Positions 1-5,432 of a stretch of 5,432 nt of DNA are shown here, one piece after another (position 1 is the stretch's first letter; each line of letters starts with the position of its first letter). The DNA comes from CAYHZL01 sp964361075 (GTDB lineage Bacteria; Bacteroidota; Ignavibacteria; UBA10030; UBA8401): contig CAYHZL010000223.1 of the NCBI GenBank assembly GCA_964361075.1, positions 1 to 5,432 on the forward strand, written 5' to 3'. The notes below the pieces were generated by a model. The model had not been told where the DNA came from. It did not search any database and worked only from the letters and a program-made list of their open reading frames with translations. The translations under genes were made by a program, and so were the position numbers.

Positions 1-2182
1 GTATTTCGATGTTGAGCACATGTGTGAGCCGATGTTTTAAAACAAGTCCGAGCAAACCATTGACACCGCGGCCAAAACAGGAATGCACCACAATGCGCGG
101 ATCGCCGATTTCATCACGGAATCCTTCAACAACAATGGCGCGGTGTGTCGGCACAACCTTGGTCGCTGATTTTTGTTCTTCAACATAATTGAGAATGTTG
201 CGAATGGAATGGAAGTCAATGGGAAAGGTATTCAGAAAATTATTTCTCTCCGACTCTTCACTTGCAGGAATGAGGTTGGAAATATTTTCTAAAAATTCTC
301 CCACCTTAACACCAAGTTCATAACTTCGCCCGATACCTTCGCCGCGCCAGAATGGCATTCGTGCCGGCTGCCCCGGCGCAGATTCCACAATAATATTGTT
401 TGCATTAATTTCCGACATGCGCCAAACATTTGAACCGAGAATAAATGTATCGCCGACGCGGCTTTCGTAAATAAATTCTTCATCTACTTCGCCGATTTTT
501 ATTTTTTTATCCCCAAGATACACTGCATAATATCCGCGGTCGGGGATAGTGCCGGCGTTAGAAATTGCAAGATGTGATGAACCCGGCAATGCAGAAAGTG
601 TGTTGTTGATTTTGTCGTACGCAATCCGCGCACGAAGTTCGCGGAACATTCCACTCGAATATCGTCCGGCAAGCATTTCAATGGTCTGGACGAAAATATT
701 TTTTGTAAGCGTGCGGTAGCAATACGAACTACGCACGAGCACAAAAAGATCGTCAATATTCCATTCATCAACACTGGCGCAGGAAACGATATGTTGTGCG
801 AGAACATCGAGACAGTTTTCGGGAACGTGAGTTGATTCGATGTTATAGTCGTTCATTTCTTTTGCGACAACGGCGCACTCAATGAGATCGTCGCGGTGTG
901 TTGGAAAAATTTTTCCTTTGCTGATTTCATTAACGCGGTGTCCTGAACGACCGACGCGCTGCAGCCCGCGTGCAATTCCTTTTGGTGATTGCAATTGAAT
1001 GACCAATTCGACAGTGCCAATATCAATGCCGAGTTCGAGCGATGATGTTGCAACCAAGACGCGCAAACTGCCGGCTTTCAAATCAGTTTCCATTTGTTCG
1101 CGTGCTGTGCGGGACATACTGCTGTGATATGCTTGAACAAAGATGTCGCTTTTTGAACTTGGTGCAGCTGAATATATTTTTCCCAGAGGTACTGCGTAAT
1201 TGTTAAATGTATTGCTCTGTCCGGAAAGTATTTCATTCAACTTTGCAGCGATGCGTTCAGCAAGTCGGCGATTGTTAACAAAAATAAGTGTCGTGCGATG
1301 ATGAGAAATTTCCTTCAACAATTCAGGATAGATGAGAGTCCATACGCTGTCCGATCCCACATCGGAAAAATCTGCGGGGAGGCAACGCACATGCAATTCC
1401 ATTTTTTTTGCGAAGCCCGCATCAACAATAGTTACTTCACGCGAAAAAAATTTATTATGTTCAAATTTTTGACCGCCGAGGAAACGTGCAATAACTTCCA
1501 ACGGTTTTTGTGTTGCGGAAAGTCCGATGCGAATAAAATCTTTTGTCGCGAAATGTTGCAAGCGTTCCAGTGAAAGAGAAAGGTGCACGCCTCGTTTGTT
1601 ATTAGAGATGGAATGTATTTCGTCCACAATAACATACTGCACTGTAGCCAATACATGCCGCGCTTTTGGAGACGAGAGCATCAAATAGAGAGACTCCGGT
1701 GTTGTAATTAAAATATCGGGCGGAGTTTTAAGAATTGATTGCCGTTCTTTTTGTGTTGTGTCGCCGGTGCGAACGGCTGAACGAATTTTCGGAAAAGAAA
1801 AACCTTGTGCAGTTGCTTCGTTAAAAATTCCTTCCAGTGGTTCTTCGAGATTGCGATGAATGTCGTTGTTCAGTGCCTTCAGAGGAGAAATGTAGAGAAC
1901 TCGCACCCCCTCTGTCCTTCGGACATCTCTTCCTCCATGGGAGGGAGAAACGGCGAAGCCGAGAGGGGGTCGGTTTAAATGTTCTTCCACCAAATGATTG
2001 ATGCACCATAGAAATGCAGCAAGTGTTTTCCCCGAACCGGTTGGAGCAACAATAAGCGTATTTTTGCCTTCAGAAATTGGCTGCCAGCCAAGTTGCTGCG
2101 GTCGTGATGGCGTGCCAAATGTTTTTTCAAACCATGTGCGAACGATCGGATGAAATGTAGCAAGCGAATTTTCGTCTTTCAT
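1..2182 (-). CDS. lhr: Lhr-family ATP-dependent helicase, N-terminal 727 residues (3' end outside window)
   Basis: Large superfamily 2 helicase of the Lhr family, cytoplasmic, known to unwind RNA:DNA and DNA duplexes 3'-5' in genome maintenance. The frame is open from ATG 2182 to the left edge. Seen: Walker A APTGSGKT (46-53), Ia-region ISPLKALNNDI (98-108), TTPESL (160-165), Walker B/motif II DEIH (187-190), motif III SAT (222-224), motif IV region LIFVNNRRLAERIA (299-312), motif V region ATSSLELGIDIG (378-389) and motif VI QRVGRSGHR (408-416). The Lhr-specific part follows: GTIPDRGYY (544-552), DEEFIYESRVGD (567-578), PFWRGEGIGRSYELG (610-624) and RDEIGDPRIVVHS (689-701), which recall E. 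coli Lhr from memory. The start is firm: no ATG, GTG or TTG lies between it and the in-frame stop at 2272-2270, and homologs begin with a similar FHP..RxWFExTFG. No Shine-Dalgarno is visible. Residues 72-92 come from an inserted palindromic repeat. Whether the full protein is the short core (about 850) or long (about 1500) form cannot be told. Confidence 0.95.
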   Translation of the reverse strand, partial: MKDENSLATFHPIVRTWFEKTFGTPSRPQQLGWQPISEGKNTLIVAPTGSGKTLAAFLWCINHLVEEHLNRPPLGFAVSPSHGGRDVRRTEGVRVLYISPLKALNNDIHRNLEEPLEGIFNEATAQGFSFPKIRSAVRTGDTTQKERQSILKTPPDILITTPESLYLMLSSPKARHVLATVQYVIVDEIHSISNNKRGVHLSLSLERLQHFATKDFIRIGLSATQKPLEVIARFLGGQKFEHNKFFSREVTIVDAGFAKKMELHVRCLPADFSDVGSDSVWTLIYPELLKEISHHRTTLIFVNNRRLAERIAAKLNEILSGQSNTFNNYAVPLGKIYSAAPSSKSDIFVQAYHSSMSRTAREQMETDLKAGSLRVLVATSSLELGIDIGTVELVIQLQSPKGIARGLQRVGRSGHRVNEISKGKIFPTHRDDLIECAVVAKEMNDYNIESTHVPENCLDVLAQHIVSCASVDEWNIDDLFVLVRSSYCYRTLTKNIFVQTIEMLAGRYSSGMFRELRARIAYDKINNTLSALPGSSHLAISNAGTIPDRGYYAVYLGDKKIKIGEVDEEFIYESRVGDTFILGSNVWRMSEINANNIIVESAPGQPARMPFWRGEGIGRSYELGVKVGEFLENISNLIPASEESERNNFLNTFPIDFHSIRNILNYVEEQKSATKVVPTHRAIVVEGFRDEIGDPRIVVHSCFGRGVNGLLGLVLKHRLTHVLNIEI
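1905..1970. repeat. 66-bp cloverleaf-like palindromic element inserted in frame in lhr
   Basis: Terminal inverted repeats ACCCCCTCT (1905-1913) and AGAGGGGGT (1962-1970) match perfectly over 9 bp. Between them lie three hairpins, each with a 3-nt loop: GTCC-TTC-GGAC (1914-1924), a 9-bp stem 1928-1936/1940-1948 around ATG with one G-T pair, and CGGC-GAA-GCCG (1951-1961). The whole unit is also one large imperfect dyad centred on CCATGG. GC is about 62 percent (41 of 66), well above the surrounding gene. It is 22 codons long, so the helicase frame is kept. It contributes residues 72-92 plus parts of R71 and V93, in the variable link between motif I and the Ia strand. Removing it would leave HLNRRVLYISPLKAL, which reads as a normal Lhr joint. 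There is no transposase and no clear target duplication longer than 2-3 bp. By analogy it resembles Rickettsia palindromic elements inside genes. That it is a dispersed family is inferred from one copy. Confidence 0.8.
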
Positions 2183-2188
2183 AGCAAG

Positions 2189-2217
2189 AAGATACGCAAG
2201 TATGCTGCGTTGGGCAA
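2189..2217 (-). promoter_or_regulatory. candidate lhr promoter giving a leaderless transcript
   Basis: On the minus strand TTGCCC (2217-2212) is followed after exactly 17 bases by TATCTT (2194-2189), each matching the sigma-70 consensus at 4 of 6 positions. Only six bases then separate the -10 box from the ATG at 2182, so the start of transcription would fall on or next to the A of the start codon. This fits the absence of any Shine-Dalgarno sequence. The match is modest and could be chance. Confidence 0.3.
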
Positions 2218-2250
2218 GTCTGCGGAAACGGCAAGATGAAAAGAAGGCGA

Positions 2251-2279
2251 TTGAAAATGAGGCAAGGATTCATTATCCT
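2251..2279 (+). promoter_or_regulatory. candidate promoter of the PDZ/GAF/PP2C phosphatase gene
   Basis: TTGAAA (2251-2256, 5 of 6 to the -35 consensus), a 17-base spacer and TATCCT (2274-2279, 4 of 6 to the -10) point rightward. The stretch 2274-2281, TATCCTTG, also fits the Bacteroidota -7 consensus TAnnTTTG at five of six fixed positions, with a TTG about 20 bases upstream. Transcription would begin near 2286, giving a 5' leader of about 50 bases. Confidence 0.45.
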
Positions 2280-2281
2280 TG
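2263..2281. promoter_or_regulatory. inverted repeat, possible operator overlapping the -10 box
   Basis: CAAGGAT-TCATT-ATCCTTG is a perfect 7-bp-arm inverted repeat with a 5-base centre, and its right arm lies on the proposed -10 box. A dimeric regulator bound there would block the rightward promoter. It has no T-run directly after it, so it is not a good terminator. It lies about 55 bases before the phosphatase start and about 80 before lhr. Confidence 0.4.
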
Positions 2282-2323
2282 TGAAGAAAAAGCAAACATT
2301 TTTTTGTTTTTTCCGTAGTAAAT

Positions 2324-2330
2324 GGAAAGA
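2324..2330 (+). promoter_or_regulatory. weak ribosome binding site of the phosphatase gene
   Basis: GGAAAGA ends five bases before the ATG at 2336, a purine-rich, Shine-Dalgarno-like match at normal spacing. It favours this ATG over the out-of-frame ATG at 2322. No other in-frame start codon exists downstream of the stop at 2282-2284. Confidence 0.5.
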
Positions 2331-2335
2331 CTTCT

Positions 2336-5119
2336 ATGGGTATCAACATCTCAAATCATCCGAACATATTTCGCGCGTTGTTTATTTTGCTAACGCTTGT
2401 GTTGGTTGAATTCGCCGTCGTATCAATTTATACAACAGCCAGTTCGCCCAGCGATGAAAATTACTTCCGCAACATACCATCGCAGGTGTACGTTGTGAAG
2501 GCATTTCACGCGCAGTTGCTGAAGAAATCAGAACAGCCGGACAGCATTTTGGTTGGCGATCTCATTGTGAGCGTGAATAACAAAACGACGCGAACAAAAA
2601 CAGAAGCGCAGGAAAAAATTAATGCAATTGCTTCGTCAGATGAAGTGACGTTAGTTGTTTTTCGTCCATCGTTGAATACAAATTTTACCTATTCAGTTTT
2701 ACGTGCCGCACTCGCAGAAGAAATGTTGGAGGATATTCCTTTTTCTGTTCATGTGTTTGCAGTATTGCCTAATGGTGCTTCAGATCGTGCCGGCATGCAG
2801 ACTGGTGATTTGATATATCGGATTAACAAAAAAACATTTTCTGATGCGTTGGAAGCTGATAGTATTTTGGTAAAAGGACAAATTGGAAAATCACTCGAGT
2901 ACGATATTATTCGCAACAATACAAAAACGGTATTGCATGTGCAGCTTGCACGTTTTGGAATCAGCATTGGTGCAATAGCAATGTTCATTGTAGGATTTTT
3001 TTATATGGGTACCGGAACATTTCTCGCGTTGAAACGACCCGCCATTGTTGCAGCGCGATTTCTCGGTTCGGCGTTTCTTGCGATCGGATTTTACATCATT
3101 AGTGTTAATGCGCTTCGCAGAGATTATGATCTCACGACGTGGTTGTATGTCCGAAATTTTTTTACTGCGTTCAGCGTTTCTGCGGGAATCGTGTTGTGGT
3201 TCCATAGTTCATTATATTTTCCTAAAGAAAAGATATCGTTGCTTAAGCACAAAAAACATTATGTCGCTTTGTACGGAGTTTCTTTTTTTGCGAGTGTTGC
3301 TCTTGCATATTTTCAATTACGAAATATAATTTTTTTGGCTGTTTTTATGATGCTCTACGGGGGGATATTGAAGTTCGTTTTCCGCAAAACAATAGAACCC
3401 GCAGAAAAAAAAATAATGCTGTTAACAAAATGGACTGTGGTTGGTGTTGTTGCTGTTTTAACTCTGCTGAACATTGCTGCCTCGTATTTAAAACCTGATC
3501 AGAATACCGTACAAATTGTAGTAAGCGTGTTAATCGCAATGATTCCACTTTCATATCTGTATACAATCGGACGATATCGGTTACTTGATTTATCGCTTCG
3601 TATCAGAAGAAATTTTCAATACACCATTATCACCGTTGTGTGGATTATTATTCTCTGGAAATTTTTCCTCGATCTCTTTTTTGCTATTCCTCAGTTCAAT
3701 ATTCCTATCCCGAATATTACATATACCGGCACCTCCTTGGAATTTTCTGACGCGCCGGCAAGTGCTGCGCAATTGCAGTTTAGTCAGCAAATTGTATTAA
3801 TGGGACTTGCCATTCTTGCGGTATTTCTTTTTTTGAAAGTAAAACGTATCGGACAAAAGTTTATAGACAAAAAATATTATCGGACACAGTACGATTACAA
3901 ACGTGCGGCGATAGAACTTGCGGATGTGCTTGGAACAAAATTGGGAATGGATGATCTTGCGCGCGGCATTGTTGAAAAACTTGCCGACTTGATGAAGTTG
4001 AAACGCGCCGGCGTCATTTTCTTCCGCAATGAAAAAGAGTGCTGCTGTGAAGAGGTCTTTGGTTTTGACGGAACGGAGTGGAAAAATTTTTGCCTTACCG
4101 AACATGCCGTTCTCGTTCACACAGTACAAAATTTGAAAAGCGAAATGCGTGTGGAATATTTACCTTCTGGCGTGAAAGAAAATTTTTATGCTAATGGATT
4201 TCAATTTATCGTTCCGATCCGTTCAAAAAATCACATGCTCGGTGCATTACTGGTTGGCGAAAAACGCGCTGAAACTTCGTTTCACGAAGAAGATATTTCG
4301 TTTCTCAATTCTGCGGCAACACAGGCGAGCGTGGCAATTGAAAATGCGTTTCTCTACGAAGAGCTGACGGAAAAAGAACGGATGAAGCATGAGCTGGAAA
4401 TAGCGCGCAAAATTCAACTTGCATCGTTGCCGCAGACGACACCGCAGATTCCCGGATTGGAAATTTCCGGCGCGTCGCTTCCGGCGATGGAAGTGGGCGG
4501 CGATTTTTTTGATTACCTTGAAACGAATGAGAAAAAAATTACTATTATTATCGGCGATGTGAGCGGCAAAGGAACTTCGGCGGCATTGTATATGTCGAAA
4601 GTGCAAGGCATTCTCCGTTCGCTGCACGGTTTTGCACTTGCGCCGCGCGCATTGTTTGAACGCGCCAATAAACTTCTCTGGAAGGATTTAGAAAAACATT
4701 CGTTCATTACTGTGCTTGGCGCTCAGTTTGATATGACACAGAAAACAGTACACATTGCCCGGGCAGGACATTTACCGCTTTATTATTTCAATGCCGAAAC
4801 AAAGAGCGTTGAAAAACTTACTCCCAAAGGACTTGGACTGGGTTTAAATGATACCGACATCATCTTTTCACAATCAGATGAAAAAGAAATTCACTTTTAC
4901 TCAAACGATATTTTTCTTTTTGTTACTGATGGTATTACTGAAGCGCGCACACTTACCGGAAAAGATTTTGGCGATGAACAACTGTTTCACATCATCGAAC
5001 AGTCTGCCGACGAAAGCGCCGCACAGTTGAAAGAAAAAATATTTTTTGAAGTGAAAAAATTTATTGGCGACGCACAGCCGCATGATGACCAAACCGTTGT
5101 TGTCGTAAAGATCGTATAA
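2336..5119 (+). CDS. membrane sensor phosphatase: PDZ-PDZ-multiTM-GAF-SpoIIE/RsbU PP2C
   Basis: Predicted inner-membrane receptor with a cytoplasmic PP2C-type serine phosphatase, 927 residues. TM1 is about 11-33. Residues 45-205 face outside and hold a diverged PDZ-like domain (GDLIVSVNNK 74-83) and a clearer one (LPNGASDRAGMQTGDLIYRIN 144-164). TMs follow near 207-231, 236-258, 273-295, 307-326, 328-347, 359-385, 391-411, 427-450 and 484-501. Basic loops after every even TM fit a cytoplasmic C-terminus. A linker (DKKYYRTQYDYKRA) leads to a GAF domain (about 527-675), a short coiled coil (about 673-697) and the SpoIIE domain. Metal-site motifs are intact: GGDFFD (721-726), GDVSGKG (740-746), RAGHLPL (809-815), VTDGITEA (863-870) and HDDQT (916-920). 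The sensor half resembles B. subtilis ComP, with a phosphatase in place of the kinase. RsbU relatives dephosphorylate STAS anti-anti-sigma partners; none is encoded here. The ligand is unknown. The gene is monocistronic with its own terminator. Confidence 0.93.
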   Translation: MGINISNHPNIFRALFILLTLVLVEFAVVSIYTTASSPSDENYFRNIPSQVYVVKAFHAQLLKKSEQPDSILVGDLIVSVNNKTTRTKTEAQEKINAIASSDEVTLVVFRPSLNTNFTYSVLRAALAEEMLEDIPFSVHVFAVLPNGASDRAGMQTGDLIYRINKKTFSDALEADSILVKGQIGKSLEYDIIRNNTKTVLHVQLARFGISIGAIAMFIVGFFYMGTGTFLALKRPAIVAARFLGSAFLAIGFYIISVNALRRDYDLTTWLYVRNFFTAFSVSAGIVLWFHSSLYFPKEKISLLKHKKHYVALYGVSFFASVALAYFQLRNIIFLAVFMMLYGGILKFVFRKTIEPAEKKIMLLTKWTVVGVVAVLTLLNIAASYLKPDQNTVQIVVSVLIAMIPLSYLYTIGRYRLLDLSLRIRRNFQYTIITVVWIIILWKFFLDLFFAIPQFNIPIPNITYTGTSLEFSDAPASAAQLQFSQQIVLMGLAILAVFLFLKVKRIGQKFIDKKYYRTQYDYKRAAIELADVLGTKLGMDDLARGIVEKLADLMKLKRAGVIFFRNEKECCCEEVFGFDGTEWKNFCLTEHAVLVHTVQNLKSEMRVEYLPSGVKENFYANGFQFIVPIRSKNHMLGALLVGEKRAETSFHEEDISFLNSAATQASVAIENAFLYEELTEKERMKHELEIARKIQLASLPQTTPQIPGLEISGASLPAMEVGGDFFDYLETNEKKITIIIGDVSGKGTSAALYMSKVQGILRSLHGFALAPRALFERANKLLWKDLEKHSFITVLGAQFDMTQKTVHIARAGHLPLYYFNAETKSVEKLTPKGLGLGLNDTDIIFSQSDEKEIHFYSNDIFLFVTDGITEARTLTGKDFGDEQLFHIIEQSADESAAQLKEKIFFEVKKFIGDAQPHDDQTVVVVKIV

Positions 5120-5140
5120 AAATATCACGCCCATGATTTG

Positions 5141-5177
5141 AGCCTGTTTGTCTTCTGAAAGATAAACAGGCTTTTTT
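5141..5177 (+). terminator. intrinsic terminator after the phosphatase gene
   Basis: Arms 5141-5152 and 5161-5172 pair over 12 bp (AGCCTGTTT with AAACAGGCT, then three more pairs including one G-T), with loop TTCTGAAA, followed by six T residues (5172-5177). It begins 21 bases after the stop codon. The minus strand has no T-run after the hairpin, so it mainly serves the rightward gene and also shields the convergent tRNA. Confidence 0.92.
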
Positions 5178-5238
5178 ATTTCAGCATTATTTTTTTCAGG
5201 AGAGAGGAAAAAAATGAAGAGAACCGTCGAAATTTCAG

Positions 5239-5310
5239 TAGCGCGTACGGGAATCGAACCCGTATTTAAGCCTTGAGAGGGCTCCGTCCTAACCGTTAGA
5301 CGAACGCGCC
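5239..5310 (-). tRNA. tRNA-Glu (anticodon CUC)
   Basis: A 72-nt cloverleaf reads on the minus strand from G1 at 5310: acceptor GGCGCGT/ACGCGCT, D arm GTCT-AACGGTTA-GGAC, anticodon arm GAGCC-CTCTCAA-GGCTT with CUC at 5277-5275, a 4-nt variable loop, T arm ACGGG-TTCGATT-CCCGT and discriminator A at 5239. It reads GAG codons. CCA is not encoded and must be added afterwards. Every stem pairs; the terminal pair is G1-U72 and the anticodon stem ends in a G-U. The D arm GTCTAACGGTTAGGAC is typical of bacterial tRNA-Glu. Its promoter lies in the AT-rich DNA above 5311 but I could not fix it. Confidence 0.95.
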
Positions 5311-5432
5311 GGTTAATAACCTTTGAAATTTTTCTAATTCGATAGTTAGAATTTGGTACAGAATTCATTTCTATCAAAAATTTTGCTTTCCAGTCACCTT
5401 TTGGTCACCTGTTAGTAACCTTTAAAAAGTAG
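5311..5432. other. noncoding flank upstream of tRNA-Glu
   Basis: AT-rich sequence with early stops in the frames I checked on both strands. It holds a 6-bp-arm inverted repeat TTCTAA/TTAGAA (5332-5337, 5346-5351) and the 11-nt tandem repeats at its right end. No gene is seen. It should contain the tRNA promoter. Confidence 0.6.
5393..5425. repeat. three tandem 11-nt repeats
   Basis: GTCACCTTTTG (5393-5403), GTCACCTGTTA (5404-5414) and GTAACCTTTAA (5415-5425) follow each other without a gap. Six positions (GT-ACCT and the T at position 9) are shared by all three, and the core is GTCACCT. The period is close to one DNA helical turn, so a protein could bind all copies on one face. The bases just before (5382-5392) do not match, so the array begins here; it could continue past the window edge. 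Confidence 0.6.

Noticed and set aside
1298..1573. Plus-strand open frame of 91 codons
   Set aside because: It is antisense to conserved helicase sequence (residues about 204-295) and has no recognisable protein features.
2322..2393. ATG at 2322 as an alternative start for the plus-strand gene
   Set aside because: It is out of frame with the 927-codon gene and stops after 23 codons.
4247..4627. Minus-strand open frame of 126 codons
   Set aside because: It is antisense to the GAF/PP2C coding region and is rich in His, Arg, Cys and Phe, as expected of a shadow frame.
5214..5276. Small open frame with a good AGGAGA site (5198-5203), starting MKRTVEIS
   Set aside because: Two thirds of its length is the antisense of the tRNA gene, with the typical ARTGIEPV translation. 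With only 20 residues there is no support for a real peptide.
5229..5331. GAAATTT direct repeats flanking the tRNA gene (5229-5235 and 5325-5331)
   Set aside because: Only 7 AT-rich bases long, so chance is likely, and they do not include the tRNA 3' end expected of an attachment site.
5332..5351. Inverted repeat TTCTAA/TTAGAA upstream of the tRNA
   Set aside because: Short, AT-rich and without a T-run or clear link to a promoter. Kept only as a note in the flank entry.
4901..5377. Minus-strand open frame of 158 codons
   Set aside because: It runs through the tRNA gene, the terminator and the antisense of the phosphatase 3' end, and its GLNTGSIPVRA stretch is the usual chance translation of a tRNA T arm.
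5393..5425. Start of a CRISPR array
   Set aside because: The 11-nt units abut with no spacers, and the repeat is far too short for CRISPR.

Overview
The window is 5,432 bases of moderately AT-rich bacterial DNA. It holds two long divergent genes, one tRNA gene and short regulatory spacers. Gene content, A/T-rich codon choice and the lack of a Shine-Dalgarno site before the helicase gene suggest the Bacteroidota/Ignavibacteria (FCB) side of the tree. That placement is an inference from style, not proven; no taxonomic marker gene is present.

Layout. (1) Positions 2182 down to 1, minus strand: the first 727 codons of an Lhr-family superfamily 2 helicase, running off the left edge without a stop. 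I re-translated it by hand and it is open throughout. Inside it, at 1905-1970, is a GC-rich 66-bp palindromic element. It has a 9-bp terminal stem enclosing three triloop hairpins and adds 22 codons in frame between helicase motifs I and Ia. (2) Positions 2183-2335: the divergent intergenic region, with a good promoter candidate for the right-hand gene overlapping a 7-bp-arm inverted repeat, a possible leaderless promoter for lhr, and a cluster of GCAAG words. (3) Positions 2336-5119, plus strand: a 927-residue membrane sensor phosphatase with one TM segment, two PDZ-like domains, nine more TM segments, a GAF domain, a coiled coil and a SpoIIE/RsbU-type PP2C catalytic domain. (4) Positions 5141-5177: a strong intrinsic terminator for that gene. 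(5) Positions 5310-5239, minus strand: tRNA-Glu with anticodon CUC. (6) Positions 5311-5432: noncoding DNA ending in three 11-nt tandem repeats at the right edge.

How it works together. The two proteins have no obvious shared pathway. The helicase family acts in DNA repair and RNA/DNA unwinding. The phosphatase is expected to receive a signal through its extracytoplasmic PDZ/TM half and dephosphorylate a partner, probably an STAS-type anti-anti-sigma protein, encoded elsewhere. The most notable items are the cloverleaf-like palindrome tolerated inside a conserved helicase, the ComP-like sensor half joined to a PP2C phosphatase, and the 11-nt repeat array beside the tRNA gene.
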